DNA of 60,371 nt from Gammaproteobacteria bacterium (GTDB taxonomy: Bacteria > Pseudomonadota > Gammaproteobacteria > Pseudomonadales > Halieaceae), in assembly GCA_030426545.1 (NCBI GenBank), contig JAUHYL010000018.1, positions 1-60,371 on the forward strand. The letters are read 5' to 3'. This document shows positions 27,956 through 38,040 of this stretch, in pieces; positions within the stretch are counted from its first letter, which is position 1, and each line of letters starts with the position of its first letter. The position numbers were made by a program, and so were the translations under genes. A model generated the notes under the pieces. The model was not told where the DNA came from. It was given only the letters and a program-made list of their open reading frames with translations, and did no database searches.

Positions 27956-28471
27956 GTGTCTAACCTAGTGAAAGTTGCTTTGTTTGTAGTTGCCGCCGCC
28001 GTTTCCAGCGCTGGCTGGGCTCAGGGTAAGATCGCGGTCGTCGATCTGCAGGAGGCCATTCTGCAAACCGATGTTGCTCAGAAACGGATTGCCGACGTGC
28101 GCAGTCAGGATGACTACAAATCCGATAAGAAGGAGTTCGACAAGCTCAAAGCCGAATTTGATGACCTGGTAAAAGACTTCCAGAAAGATGCGGCTGTGAT
28201 GAGCCAGGAACAGCAGGTAGCTGCGCGCCAGAAGCTGGCCAACAAGCAGGCCGACCTCGAGCATGTGGGCGGTAAACTGCAGAAGGCAGAAGCCGCCGCC
28301 GGGCAGGCACTGTTGCAGGAAATGGCGCCTAAAGCACAGGAAGTGCTGAAGGATATCATCGCCAAAGAGGGCATCGGTCTGTTGCTGCAGCGTCAGGCAA
28401 CCATTTACGCAGACGCAGGTTTCAGCATCACGGCCAAGCTCACTGACAAACTGAACCAGTCCGGCAACTAG
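27956..28471 (+). CDS. skp: periplasmic chaperone Skp/OmpH
   Basis: A 171-residue OmpH-family chaperone that carries unfolded outer-membrane proteins. A signal peptide ends at SSAGWAQ, the strand KIAVVDLQEAI begins the body, and a long charged coiled-coil region (about 45-125) forms the tentacles. I chose the GTG at 27956, eight bases after GGAG; another GTG at 27944 is in frame. It lies between bamA and lpxD, the usual order. Confidence 0.93.
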   Translation: MSNLVKVALFVVAAAVSSAGWAQGKIAVVDLQEAILQTDVAQKRIADVRSQDDYKSDKKEFDKLKAEFDDLVKDFQKDAAVMSQEQQVAARQKLANKQADLEHVGGKLQKAEAAAGQALLQEMAPKAQEVLKDIIAKEGIGLLLQRQATIYADAGFSITAKLTDKLNQSGN

Positions 28472-28503
28472 GGCGGTTTCCAGCCGATTTACCCGGCGGC
28501 AGG

Positions 28504-29568
28504 ATGCATACACTCGCTGAAGTCGCCGACTATCTTGGTTTGAGCTTCAGCGGTGATGCCGACAGGGAACTCGCCGGCCTCGCTTCGCTGGCGAACGCCG
28601 GTCCCTCCCATCTGTCTTTCCTGCGCGATGAACAACACCTGGAGCAACTGTCGGCTACCCGCGCCGGGGCAGTAATTGTTGCACCCCGCTGGCGTGAGCA
28701 CTGCCCGGCGGACTGTTTGCTCTCGAATGACCCTCACCTCAGCTTTGCCCTGGCCTCTGCGCTGTTCGACGACACACCCCTGGCATTTCCGGGTATTCAT
28801 AGCGCTGCCAGCGTCGATGAGGCTGCCAGTGTGCACGAGCAGGCAGTGGTAGCAGCGGGAGCTGTCATCGAGGCGGGGGCCACCATTGCTGAGGGTGCAC
28901 AGGTGGGCGCCGGAGTCTATATTGGCCACAACAGCACGGTAGGTCCTTTCACACGGCTATACCCGCAGGTGGTGGTCTACCACGGCGTCAGTATCGGCGA
29001 GCGCTGCATTGTGCACGCGGGCGCGGTGCTCGGTGCCGACGGCTTTGGCTACGCTCAGGCCGAAGATGGCTGGCAGAAAATCCACCAACTCGGTGGTCTG
29101 CGTATTGGCGATGGGGTGGAGATTGGTGCCGGCACAACGGTGGATCGCGGTGCCCTGGATGATACTGTTATCGAGGACGGCGTTGTCATCGATAACCAGG
29201 TGCAGATTGGACACAACTGCAGGATCGGCCGCAATACTGCCATTGCCGGCTGTGTTGGCGTGGCAGGTAGTGCCGTCATTGGCGCAAACTGCACGCTTGC
29301 GGGCGGTGTCGGTGTTGTCGGTCACGTGCAAATCTGTGACGGGGTACACGTGACCGGTATGACAATGGTGACGCGTTCAATCAATGAACCGGGGTCCTAT
29401 TCTTCCGGCACGCCGATGTCAGCAACCCGGGACTGGAAGCGCAACGCTGTCCGTTTTAACCAGTTGGACGCCATGCATCGCCGCGTCGAGAAGATCGCGG
29501 CCCGGGAGGACGCTGAGCCCGTTGCGGGTAGTGACAAGGCAGCGCGGCGCGGTAGAAAGGAGACGTAA
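28504..29568 (+). CDS. lpxD: UDP-3-O-(3-hydroxyacyl)glucosamine N-acyltransferase LpxD
   Basis: A 354-residue left-handed beta-helix enzyme adding the N-linked hydroxyacyl chain in lipid A synthesis. An N-terminal uridine-binding domain (TLAEVADYLGLSFSGDAD) precedes hexapeptide repeats (AQVGAGVYIGHNSTVGPF, then VVIDNQVQIGHNCRIG). The IGHNC His is the catalytic base in this family. It ends with a short basic helix and is three bases from fabZ. Confidence 0.96.
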   Translation: MHTLAEVADYLGLSFSGDADRELAGLASLANAGPSHLSFLRDEQHLEQLSATRAGAVIVAPRWREHCPADCLLSNDPHLSFALASALFDDTPLAFPGIHSAASVDEAASVHEQAVVAAGAVIEAGATIAEGAQVGAGVYIGHNSTVGPFTRLYPQVVVYHGVSIGERCIVHAGAVLGADGFGYAQAEDGWQKIHQLGGLRIGDGVEIGAGTTVDRGALDDTVIEDGVVIDNQVQIGHNCRIGRNTAIAGCVGVAGSAVIGANCTLAGGVGVVGHVQICDGVHVTGMTMVTRSINEPGSYSSGTPMSATRDWKRNAVRFNQLDAMHRRVEKIAAREDAEPVAGSDKAARRGRKET

Positions 29569-29571
29569 GGC

Positions 29572-30003
29572 ATGATGGATGCTCTGGAAATTCGACAGTA
29601 CCTGCCGCATCGCTATCCGTTTCTCCTGGTGGATCGGGTGGTTGCCATCGAATCCGGCGAATCGATACAGGCTTACAAGAATCTCAGTGTGAACGAGCCG
29701 TTCTTCCAGGGGCACTTCCCCGAGCAGCCCATTTTTCCCGGCGTGTTGTTGGTGGAGGCCATGGCGCAGACCGCTGGCATCCTGGGCTTTTACAGCCAGG
29801 GTAAAACGGTTGCCGACGGCTCCACCTACTACCTGGCGGGCGCGGACGAGGTGCGCTTCAAGCGTCCCTGTGTACCCGGAGACAAGGTAGAACTTTGCGC
29901 CCGGGTGCAATCCAATCGACGTGGAATCTGGAAGTTTGCAGTCAGTGCCCATGTCGAAGACGAACTGGCGGCCAGCGCAATCCTCCTCTGCGCCGATCGC
30001 TGA
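29572..30003 (+). CDS. fabZ: 3-hydroxyacyl-ACP dehydratase FabZ
   Basis: A 143-residue hot-dog-fold dehydratase of fatty acid synthesis. The catalytic His is in YLPHRYPFLLVDRV and GHFPEQPIFPGVLLVEAMAQ, with the catalytic Glu in the latter. It draws hydroxyacyl-ACP toward fatty acid elongation, competing with LpxA and LpxD. It starts ATGATG after a GGAGACG site and its stop overlaps the lpxA start by one base. Confidence 0.96.
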   Translation: MMDALEIRQYLPHRYPFLLVDRVVAIESGESIQAYKNLSVNEPFFQGHFPEQPIFPGVLLVEAMAQTAGILGFYSQGKTVADGSTYYLAGADEVRFKRPCVPGDKVELCARVQSNRRGIWKFAVSAHVEDELAASAILLCADR

Positions 30004-30773
30004 TGATCCACGAGCAGGCGATTGTTGACCCTGCTGCGCGCCTCGCCGCAGATGTGACGGTGGGCCCGTGGACCTACATTGGCCCTGATGTGCAGATCGG
30101 CCCAGGCTGTGTCATCGAACCGAACGTCGTCATTCGCGGGCCGACCATTATTGGCGCTCGCAATCATATTTTTCAGTTTTCTTCCGTTGGCGAAGTGACG
30201 CCGGATCAGAAGTACCGAGGTGAGCCTACGCGTTTGCTGGTGGGCGATGACAACGTGATCCGCGAGGGCGTTACCATTCACCGCGGTACCGTGCAGGGTC
30301 GTGCGGAAACAGTGATAGGCAACAATAACCTGATCATGGCCTATGTTCACATCGGTCACGACAGTGTGGTGGGTGATCACACGGTGCTGGTGAACAATTC
30401 CGCGCTGGCTGGACACGTAAGCGTGGGCGACTGGGCGATCCTCAGCGGCTACACGCTGGTGCACCAGTTCTGCCAGATAGGTGCACACAGTTTTTCGGGT
30501 ATGGGCAGTGCCGTAGGCAAGGATATACCTGCCTTTGTCACAGTTGCCGGCGCACCGGCGCAGGCTAAGTCGATCAATGTGGAGGGCTTGCGTCGCCGTG
30601 GGTTTTCGTCCAGCGCAATCAGTGAATTGCGGCGTGCGTTCCGTATTGTCTACCGCCAGAATCTGACGCTCGATATCGCCCTGCGCCGACTGGAGTCCAT
30701 GCTCGAAAGCTCGCCGGAGCTAACGCTCTTTATCGAGTCTCTCACTTCCTCTGAGCGGGGCATTGTGCGCTGA
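30003..30773 (+). CDS. lpxA: UDP-N-acetylglucosamine acyltransferase LpxA
   Basis: A 256-residue hexapeptide-repeat enzyme and first step of lipid A synthesis. It starts IHEQAIVDPAARLAADVTVGPW. The catalytic His block is LIMAYVHIGHDSVVG, and the C-terminal helical domain has SINVEGLRRRGFSS. The ATG overlaps the fabZ stop (TGATG). Confidence 0.96.
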   Translation: MIHEQAIVDPAARLAADVTVGPWTYIGPDVQIGPGCVIEPNVVIRGPTIIGARNHIFQFSSVGEVTPDQKYRGEPTRLLVGDDNVIREGVTIHRGTVQGRAETVIGNNNLIMAYVHIGHDSVVGDHTVLVNNSALAGHVSVGDWAILSGYTLVHQFCQIGAHSFSGMGSAVGKDIPAFVTVAGAPAQAKSINVEGLRRRGFSSSAISELRRAFRIVYRQNLTLDIALRRLESMLESSPELTLFIESLTSSERGIVR

Positions 30774-30775
30774 CT

Positions 30776-31936
30776 ATGGTGCGGCGTTTGCGGCTTGGTA
30801 TTGTGGCTGGCGAGGCTTCCGGCGATTTGCTGGGAAGCCGCGTGATGCGGGCGCTGCAGGACCACTGTGAGGAGCTGGAGGTTCGTGGCATTGGCGGCCC
30901 CGAGATGCAGTCCGCCGGAATGTCCAGCCACGTGGACATGGATCGGCTTTCTGTGATGGGTTTTATTGACCCGCTGCGGCGATTGCCGGAACTCTGGCGC
31001 ATCCGCCGGGCGCTGCGGGATTATTTCCTGGCGGACCCGCCCGATGTTTTTCTCGGCATAGACGCGCCGGATTTCAATCTCGCGTTGGAGCGTGCCCTGC
31101 GTCGCGAGGGCGTGCGCACCGCGCACCTGGTCAGCCCCAGCGTCTGGGCCTGGCGTCGCGGCCGGCTGCCGGGTATAGCGCGAGCGGTGGACAGGATGTA
31201 CTGCCTGTTTCCTTTTGAGACGGCAATCTACCAACGGCATGCCATCCCCGCGCAGTTCGTCGGCCACCCGCTGGCTGACGAGTTGGCTCCCTCGCAGGAT
31301 ATAGCAGCATTGCGGGCCCGCCTGGGAGTCCCGGTAGAAGGCCGCGCATTGGCGCTGTTACCGGGCAGTCGCGCCGCAGAAGTGCGCCACCTGGGCCAGT
31401 TGTTCCTGCAGGTCGCCGACCGTTTATGGCGCGAGGGATGTGTGGACGCCGTGCTCTTGCCGCTCGCCAATGCTGAATGTGAAAAGGCGTTGCAGCCCGC
31501 AATGTCCACCTGCGGCGATTTGCCCCTGACCGTGCTGCGTGACAATGGCCGCGAGGCCATGGCGGCGGCGGACGTTGTGCTCACGGCAGCCGGTACTGCC
31601 ACGCTCGAAGCAGCCCTGTTGCAGCGCCCCATGGTGGTGGCGTACCGCACGTCAGGGTTCAACTGGTTTCTGCTTTCACGCCTGGTAGATACCGAGTATG
31701 TGGCCCTGCCTAACCTGCTGGCGGGCAGGGCGGTGGTGCCGGAGTACTTGCAGGACAAGGCGACAGTGGCGACACTCTGCACAGCGGTAGAGGTGCAACT
31801 GGCCGGTAGCGGCGCAGTGCAGTACGCCGCATTCGAAAGTATTCGCCAGAGTCTGCGGCGCGATTGCGCACAGCAGGTGGCGAGCGGTCTGCTGCAGTTG
31901 ACCCAGTCATCGCCGGGTCGCGACGACAGACTCTGA
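30776..31936 (+). CDS. lpxB: lipid A disaccharide synthase LpxB
   Basis: A 386-residue GT-B fold glycosyltransferase joining UDP-diacylglucosamine to lipid X. The N-terminal block is [19 protein letters not shown]; it continues with [21 protein letters not shown] and [15 protein letters not shown], and ends with the [12 protein letters not shown] donor-binding region. It starts two bases after lpxA. Confidence 0.96.
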   Translation: MVRRLRLGIVAGEASGDLLGSRVMRALQDHCEELEVRGIGGPEMQSAGMSSHVDMDRLSVMGFIDPLRRLPELWRIRRALRDYFLADPPDVFLGIDAPDFNLALERALRREGVRTAHLVSPSVWAWRRGRLPGIARAVDRMYCLFPFETAIYQRHAIPAQFVGHPLADELAPSQDIAALRARLGVPVEGRALALLPGSRAAEVRHLGQLFLQVADRLWREGCVDAVLLPLANAECEKALQPAMSTCGDLPLTVLRDNGREAMAAADVVLTAAGTATLEAALLQRPMVVAYRTSGFNWFLLSRLVDTEYVALPNLLAGRAVVPEYLQDKATVATLCTAVEVQLAGSGAVQYAAFESIRQSLRRDCAQQVASGLLQLTQSSPGRDDRL

Positions 31937-31974
31937 GTCGTGGATACGGCAAAGCGGAAGATTTCGGAACCGGT

Positions 31975-32565
31975 ATGAGCGATTTTTTTTCAGTGGATGT
32001 CGAACTGGCAGGGTTGGCCGGCGTGGACGAGGTCGGTCGTGGCCCCCTGGCGGGTGATGTTGTGGCCGCGGCGGTGATACTGGATCCGGCTCATCCTGTC
32101 GCCGGCCTTCGAGACTCAAAAAAACTCACAGCAAAGCGCCGTGATTCCCTTGCCGCGCAGATACGGGAGAGGGCATTGGCCTGGTCGATTGCGCGCGCCA
32201 GCGTTGCGGAGATCGATGAGTTGAATATCCTGCAGGCCTCGCTGTTGGCCATGCACCGGGCAGTTCAGGCGCTGGACCCACAACCGGTCTATGTCATGGT
32301 CGACGGGAACCGGCTGCCACGCTGGTCCTATCCCTCTGAGCCGGTGGTAAAGGGGGATGACCGTGTGCCCGCCATTGCGGCGGCCTCGATTCTCGCCAAG
32401 GTGCAGCGCGACAGTGAACTGGTAGCGCTTGAGCAGCAGTACCCAGGCTACGGGTTTGCAAGCCACAAGGGCTATCCTACCGCGGCACATCTTGCCGCCC
32501 TGCGCGCACTTGGCGTCACGCCCGCGCATCGGCGCAGCTTCCGGCCGGTGAGGGATTTATTGTGA
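31975..32565 (+). CDS. rnhB: ribonuclease HII
   Basis: A 196-residue RNase that removes ribonucleotides from DNA. The catalytic acidic residues are in [19 protein letters not shown] (Asp-Glu), VMVDGNRLP, and [19 protein letters not shown]; the tail [14 protein letters not shown] is typical of type HII. It begins 38 bases after lpxB, the usual neighbour. Confidence 0.96.
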   Translation: MSDFFSVDVELAGLAGVDEVGRGPLAGDVVAAAVILDPAHPVAGLRDSKKLTAKRRDSLAAQIRERALAWSIARASVAEIDELNILQASLLAMHRAVQALDPQPVYVMVDGNRLPRWSYPSEPVVKGDDRVPAIAAASILAKVQRDSELVALEQQYPGYGFASHKGYPTAAHLAALRALGVTPAHRRSFRPVRDLL

Positions 32566-32668
32566 TGTCCGGTTTTTTGCGCCTGCCGGTGGCGTAAATT
32601 CTCAGGCCAGTGTTAAATTTCTACGCCGGGTGCTGCCCTCGCGTTTCGATCCGCAGTAAACTCCCAGC

Positions 32669-35600
32669 ATGACCCAGTTCGTTCACCTGCGCCTCCATAC
32701 CGAATACTCCCTGGTCGACGGGCTCGTCCGCATCAAGCCCCTGATGCAGCGCGTGGCGGAGCTGGGTATGCCTGCGGTGGGTATTACCGACGTCAGCAAT
32801 TTCTATGGCCTGATCAAGGCGTACAAGGCAGCGTTTGCCGCCGGCGTGCAACCCATTTTTGGCGTGGACCTCCGGGTGATGGAGGGCGAAGACGCTGAGA
32901 AAGCCTATCCGCTTTGTCTGCTGGCGATGAATCAGGCCGGCTATCACAATCTTACCCTGTTGATTTCCAGGGCCTTTACCGAAGGGCAGCATCTTGGCGT
33001 GCCGTACGTGCAGAAGGCGTGGTTGCGCGATTGCTCGGAGGGCGTGATTGCGCTGTCCTGTGGCGCCGCCGGCGATGTCGGCCAGGCGTTGCTGGGCGGT
33101 AAGGACACACTGGCGCAGGAACGCGCGCGGTTCTGGATGGATCTGTACCCGGGGCGCTTTTATCTGGAGTTGCACCGTACCGGCCGCGAGGGGGATGAGA
33201 ATCATCTGCATGCGGCCGTTGAGCTGGCGGACGAACTGCAATGCCCGGTAGTTGCCACCAACGATGTGCGTTTTCTCGATGCCGAGGAATTCGAGGCGCA
33301 TGAGGCCCGTGTGTGTATTCGCGAGGGCCGCACGCTGGACGACCCGCGCCGTGTTCGCGCCTATACCGACCAGCAGTACCTGCGCTCGCCGATGGAAATG
33401 GCGGAGCTGTTCGCCGATCTACCGGAAGCGCTGGCCAACAGTGTAGAGATCGCGCGCCGCTGTAGCGTGGTGCTGGAACTGGGTAAGCCCTACCTGCCCG
33501 ACTATCCCGTGCCCGATGGCCTGACGATGGACGAGTACTTCCGTCGGCTGTCCCACGAGGGCCTGGATAAGCGCCTGGCCTTCCTGTTTGAACCGGACGC
33601 CCCGGAGTTTGCGGACAAGCAGAAGCAATACCGTGAACGACTCGACTTCGAGCTGGAAACCATCATCCAGATGGGTTTTCCCGGTTACTTCCTGATCGTG
33701 ATGGACTTTATTCGCTGGGCCAAGGAGCACCACATTCCGGTCGGTCCCGGCCGGGGTTCCGGCGCCGGCTCCCTGGTGGCGTATGCGCTGCAGATTACTG
33801 ACCTGGATCCGATTGAATACGATCTGCTTTTCGAGCGTTTTCTGAATCCCGAACGGGTCTCGATGCCGGACTTCGACGTGGATTTCTGTATGGAGCGTCG
33901 CGACGAGGTAATCGAGTATGTCGCCGAGACCTACGGTCGCGAGGCGGTATCGCAGATCATTACCTTTGGCACCCTGGCGGCCAAGGCGGTCGTTCGAGAT
34001 GTTGCGCGCGTGCAGGGCAAGTCCTACGGTCTTGCCGACAAGTTGTCCAAGATGATCCCTTTTGAGGTCGGGATGACACTGGAAAAGGCGCTGGATCAGG
34101 AAGAAGTGCTGCGCGACTTTCTCCGCGACGACAGTCAGGCCCAGGAAATCTGGGATATGGCCGTTCAGCTTGAAGGCGTCACCCGCAACGTGGGCAAACA
34201 CGCCGGGGGCGTGGTTATCGCTCCGTCCAAACTCACTGATTTCTCGCCGCTATTCTGCGATGAAAGCGGTGGCGGTCTGGTTACCCAGTATGACAAGGGC
34301 GATGTCGAGGACGCCGGGCTGGTCAAGTTCGACTTCCTCGGACTGCGGACGCTCACGATCATCGACTGGGCGGTGAAGATGATTGACGAGGCGCGCGCGC
34401 GGCAGGGCGAGCAGCCGTTGGATGTGATGGCGCTGCCGCTGGATGATGCCCCGAGTTTTGAACTGCTGAAATCGGGCAACACCACGGCCGTCTTCCAGCT
34501 TGAATCCCGTGGCATGAAGGAACTGATCAAGGATCTGCGGCCGGACTGTTTCGAGGATATCGTCGCCCTGGTGGCGTTGTTCAGGCCCGGGCCGCTGCAG
34601 TCGGGAATGGTCACCAACTTTATCAACCGCAAGCACGGGCGCGAGGAGATTTCCTACCCCGACCCACAGTACCAGCACGAGTGGCTGGAGCCGATTCTGC
34701 AGCCGACCTACGGCATCATCCTCTACCAGGAACAGGTGATGCAGATCGCCCAGGAGCTGGCGGGATATACCCTCGGTGGAGCGGATATGCTGCGCCGGGC
34801 CATGGGAAAGAAAAATGCTGACGAAATGGCCAGGCAACGCGCGGTATTCGAGGACGGTGCCAGCGCCAGGGGAGTGGATGGTGATCTGGCCATCAAGATT
34901 TTTGACCTGGTAGAGAAGTTTGCCGGTTACGGTTTTAACAAATCTCACTCGGCAGCTTATGCGCTGGTCTCCTACCAGACTGCCTGGCTGAAGGCGCATT
35001 ACCCAGCCCAGTTTATGGCCGCGGTCATGAGCTCGGAACTGGACAGCACCGACAAGATCGTGATTTTCGTAGACGAGTGCAAGCGCATGAAATTGTCGCT
35101 GCGTCTACCGGATGTCAACGAAGGCGAGTATATGTTCACGGTAAACGCCGACAACGACATTATTTACGGCCTGGGCGCCATCAAGGGACTGGGCGAGGGG
35201 CCCGTGGAAAATATACTGGCCGCGCGCAACGACGGAGGCCCGTTTTCAGACCTGTTTGATTTCTGCGCGCGCACTGACCCGCGTCGAGTCAACCGCCGTG
35301 CGATTGAAGCGTTGATTCGCTGCGGCGCCTTCGACACCCTGAAGACGGAGCGCTGGGTATTGATGGCGTCGCTGGATGACGCCCTGAAGGCGGCGGAGCA
35401 GAGCGCCGCCAATCGCGACAGCGGCATCGACGATCTTTTCGGCGAGGTGGTCGACGGGGTTGCCGGCAGCTGTGGTGACGTGTACGCCGCCTTTCGCCGC
35501 GCCCGACCCTGGTCCGACAAGGAGCGTCTGGGCGGCGAACGCGACACGCTCGGTCTGTACATTACCGGCCACCCGATCGATGAATACCGCGACGAGGTGC

Positions 35601-36154
35601 GCAAGTTTGCGCCGCGCCGGATTGTGGAACTGCAGGAAAGCCGACGTGAGGATCAGACCATCGTCGGTCTCGTGATGGCCTCGCGCACCATGAATACCCA
35701 GCGCGGGACCATGGCTGTGATGACGCTGGATGACGCCAGTGCGCAGATAGAGGTCACGCTTTTCTCAGAGGCCTATTCAGAGTTCCGCGAGCTTGTCGTT
35801 AAAGACACCATCGTCATTGCTGAAGGACGCGTTTCTATCAGCGACAAAACGCAAAAGCTGGAGATGCGCGCCAGCCAGTTGCGCAGCCTGGAGGAGGTGC
35901 GCCAGAGTCGCAGCGCGGACCTCACGATAGAAGTGAATGCAGAACACGTTGACGACAAGTTCAATGAGTTGCTGGAGCGCATACTCGCGGGCGCCGGTGG
36001 TGGCACTTGCCCGGTATCATTGATCTATAAGCAGCCTCGCAACTCGGCGCGAGTGCGCCTGGGGGAGCGGTGGCAGGTGATTCCCAGCGAGGCGCTGCTG
36101 GAGGAGTTGCGCTCCGAGCTCCGGGCGGAACGCGTCTTTATGCAGTACCGGTAG
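32669..36154 (+). CDS. dnaE: DNA polymerase III alpha subunit
   Basis: The 1161-residue replicative polymerase of DnaE1 type. An N-terminal PHP domain starts FVHLRLHTEYSLVDG. The palm carries the metal Asp pair in MPDFDVDFCMERR and the third Asp in KFDFLGLRTL. A later block reads YGFNKSHSAAYALVSYQTAWL. An OB fold lies near IVGLVMASRTMNT, followed by the C-terminal tau-binding domain. The length matches E. coli (1160). accA, which often follows dnaE, is not present here. Confidence 0.97.
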   Translation: MTQFVHLRLHTEYSLVDGLVRIKPLMQRVAELGMPAVGITDVSNFYGLIKAYKAAFAAGVQPIFGVDLRVMEGEDAEKAYPLCLLAMNQAGYHNLTLLISRAFTEGQHLGVPYVQKAWLRDCSEGVIALSCGAAGDVGQALLGGKDTLAQERARFWMDLYPGRFYLELHRTGREGDENHLHAAVELADELQCPVVATNDVRFLDAEEFEAHEARVCIREGRTLDDPRRVRAYTDQQYLRSPMEMAELFADLPEALANSVEIARRCSVVLELGKPYLPDYPVPDGLTMDEYFRRLSHEGLDKRLAFLFEPDAPEFADKQKQYRERLDFELETIIQMGFPGYFLIVMDFIRWAKEHHIPVGPGRGSGAGSLVAYALQITDLDPIEYDLLFERFLNPERVSMPDFDVDFCMERRDEVIEYVAETYGREAVSQIITFGTLAAKAVVRDVARVQGKSYGLADKLSKMIPFEVGMTLEKALDQEEVLRDFLRDDSQAQEIWDMAVQLEGVTRNVGKHAGGVVIAPSKLTDFSPLFCDESGGGLVTQYDKGDVEDAGLVKFDFLGLRTLTIIDWAVKMIDEARARQGEQPLDVMALPLDDAPSFELLKSGNTTAVFQLESRGMKELIKDLRPDCFEDIVALVALFRPGPLQSGMVTNFINRKHGREEISYPDPQYQHEWLEPILQPTYGIILYQEQVMQIAQELAGYTLGGADMLRRAMGKKNADEMARQRAVFEDGASARGVDGDLAIKIFDLVEKFAGYGFNKSHSAAYALVSYQTAWLKAHYPAQFMAAVMSSELDSTDKIVIFVDECKRMKLSLRLPDVNEGEYMFTVNADNDIIYGLGAIKGLGEGPVENILAARNDGGPFSDLFDFCARTDPRRVNRRAIEALIRCGAFDTLKTERWVLMASLDDALKAAEQSAANRDSGIDDLFGEVVDGVAGSCGDVYAAFRRARPWSDKERLGGERDTLGLYITGHPIDEYRDEVRKFAPRRIVELQESRREDQTIVGLVMASRTMNTQRGTMAVMTLDDASAQIEVTLFSEAYSEFRELVVKDTIVIAEGRVSISDKTQKLEMRASQLRSLEEVRQSRSADLTIEVNAEHVDDKFNELLERILAGAGGGTCPVSLIYKQPRNSARVRLGERWQVIPSEALLEELRSELRAERVFMQYR

Positions 36155-36212
36155 CGCGCTGTGCCTCCCGACCGAACGAATACCCGATCAAGCGAAATCC
36201 ATAGGAGAAGTC

Positions 36213-37004
36213 ATGCTGTTGAAAGATAAAATCGTCATTGTTTCCGGCATTGGTCCCGGTCTGGGGCAGGAGCTGTCTACCCTGGCTGCAAAGGAGGGCG
36301 CCGCAGGCGTGGTACTGGCCGCTCGTACACAGGAAAAGCTGGACACCGCCGCCGCAGAAATCGACGATCTGGGTCTGGGTACCCGAACGCTGAAAGTCGC
36401 CACCGATATTGCCGATCCTGAGCAGTGCAAGGCACTGGCGGAAGCGGCCGCGCAGGAATTTGGCCGTATCGATGTGCTGTTTAATTCCGCCTACAATCCC
36501 GGGCCCTTCGAGCCCATTGAATCGGCCAGCATGGATGGCTGGCGCCAGGCGATGGATGTGAACTTCTTCGGCACCATGCACCTGACGCAGGCCTGTATTC
36601 CGGCCATGAAGGCGGCCGGAGGTGGCTCCATCGTGATGATTGCCACGATGGTGGAACACAAGCCACTGGCCACCCAGGGCGGCTACGGCGCTTCAAAAAT
36701 GGCCCTGCGCAGTGCCACCAAGCATCTTGCGCTGGAACTGGGGCAGTACAATATTCGTGTAAACAGTGTGCACATGGGCTGGATGTGGGGCCCCTCCGTG
36801 GAGATGTACTTTGACTGGCAGGCGCAGGCCACGGGCAAGAGCAAGGAAGCGCTGATGGCCGACGTTACGGCCAATATCCCATTGGGCATCATTCCCGACG
36901 ATGAAGACTGCGCGAAGGCGGCCCTGTTTTTTGGGTCCGATTACTCAAACGTGGTGACCGGTTCTGCACTGGACGTGAATGGCGGCGAGTATATGCCTAT
37001 CTAG
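36213..37004 (+). CDS. short-chain dehydrogenase/reductase
   Basis: A 263-residue SDR. Its glycine motif is SGIGPGLG at 11-18, where most SDRs have TGxxxGIG. NNA is replaced by NSAYN, and the catalytic pair is in QGGYGASK. GGAG lies before the ATG. Substrate unknown. It lies 58 bases after dnaE and ahead of a DUF1244 gene. It begins the accessory, oxidoreductase-rich part of the window. Confidence 0.85.
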   Translation: MLLKDKIVIVSGIGPGLGQELSTLAAKEGAAGVVLAARTQEKLDTAAAEIDDLGLGTRTLKVATDIADPEQCKALAEAAAQEFGRIDVLFNSAYNPGPFEPIESASMDGWRQAMDVNFFGTMHLTQACIPAMKAAGGGSIVMIATMVEHKPLATQGGYGASKMALRSATKHLALELGQYNIRVNSVHMGWMWGPSVEMYFDWQAQATGKSKEALMADVTANIPLGIIPDDEDCAKAALFFGSDYSNVVTGSALDVNGGEYMPI

Positions 37005-37084
37005 GGCGCGGTTTGGCCTTAACGCCCTGTATCAATGGCGACAATGGCCGGGAATGGCCAGTGGCCTGTTCCAATGGAGACAGT

Positions 37085-37375
37085 ATGAGCACGAACGAAA
37101 AGATTGAAGCCGCGGCCTTTCGGCGCCTGTTGCAGCACCTGGACGAGCGCAAGGACGTGCAGAATATAGAGCTGATGAACCTGGCGGGATTCTGTCGCAA
37201 CTGCCTGTCCAAGTGGTATATGGCGGCGGCTGAGGAGGAGGGCATCAACGTGGACTATGACGCCGCGCGCGAGCGCGTCTATGGCATGCCCTACACCGAA
37301 TGGAAAGAAAAGTACCAGACGCCGGCAACCCCGGAACAACAGGCCGCATTTGAGAAATCCAACCCGGGCAATTAA
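37085..37375 (+). CDS. DUF1244 family protein
   Basis: A 96-residue small soluble protein with the family block ELMNLAGFCRNCLSKWYMAAAEE followed by YDAARERVYGMPYTEWKEKYQ. DUF1244 has no defined function. GGAG precedes the ATG, and the upstream in-frame ATG at 37013 has no ribosome site. It lies 80 bases after the SDR gene, possibly in one transcript. Confidence 0.85.
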   Translation: MSTNEKIEAAAFRRLLQHLDERKDVQNIELMNLAGFCRNCLSKWYMAAAEEEGINVDYDAARERVYGMPYTEWKEKYQTPATPEQQAAFEKSNPGN

Positions 37376-37409
37376 CGTCGGGCGATGGTTGCCCGGACGC
37401 CTGAGAGAC

Positions 37410-37814
37410 TCAGAGTGGGCCGTAGGGCAGGAAGCGGTTTTCGTTGACCTGGCGCAGCCAGAGCAGGAATTCACGCTCCAGCCTGTGCCCGCGCTTGCGC
37501 AATACCTTGGCCAGCGGGATGACCGGCGAGCGGTCGCCCGCTTCCCAGCCCGGCAAGTTTTCTGCCACGGCGAAAAAGCGGATGAGATCGCGCAGGCTGT
37601 CCTCATCCAGTGCCTGGGCGGCGGCTGTCCAGGCGCCGTGATCGATGTGCATCAGACCCGACAGGCGTTGACTGTCATCGTCGTTGAGTTCCTCGCTCAG
37701 TTGGTCCAGCTTATCGGCGCGGCTATAGGCCACCAGGCGCTGCAGCGTGGTGTCATCGATAGCTGCTGACTTCGCCGCTGCATCTGCGTTTGGATCCCAA
37801 CTTCCCAGAGACAT
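37410..37814 (-). CDS. conserved hypothetical protein, 134 aa
   Basis: A helical, acidic 134-residue protein ending with GDRSPVIPLAKVLRKRG and FLLWLRQVNENRFLPYGPL. The same end is familiar to me from uncharacterised pseudomonad proteins. No catalytic motif or signal peptide is visible. AGGGCAGG before the ATG supports a real gene. It is convergent with the DUF1244 gene and divergent from the CoA-transferase gene. Confidence 0.72.
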   Translation of the reverse strand: MSLGSWDPNADAAAKSAAIDDTTLQRLVAYSRADKLDQLSEELNDDDSQRLSGLMHIDHGAWTAAAQALDEDSLRDLIRFFAVAENLPGWEAGDRSPVIPLAKVLRKRGHRLEREFLLWLRQVNENRFLPYGPL

Positions 37815-38040
37815 CCTGCCCTCTCACTGATTGAATGCGGAGCACAGTTTACTGCGTTGCATACTGGCAGGGAAACCGGCTTGAGTCAGGCTATGTGTTT
37901 TAGCGGGCAGGCCGGCTGGATGGCGTCGGGCCCGTGCGCTATCGTGCGCATGAAAGCCCGGCGCGTCAGCAACGATTGCAAGGTGCTAGCGTTGGCGCCT
38001 TCGCCAGGCAGTAACAACCAAAGGAAAGGAGAAACTGTGC

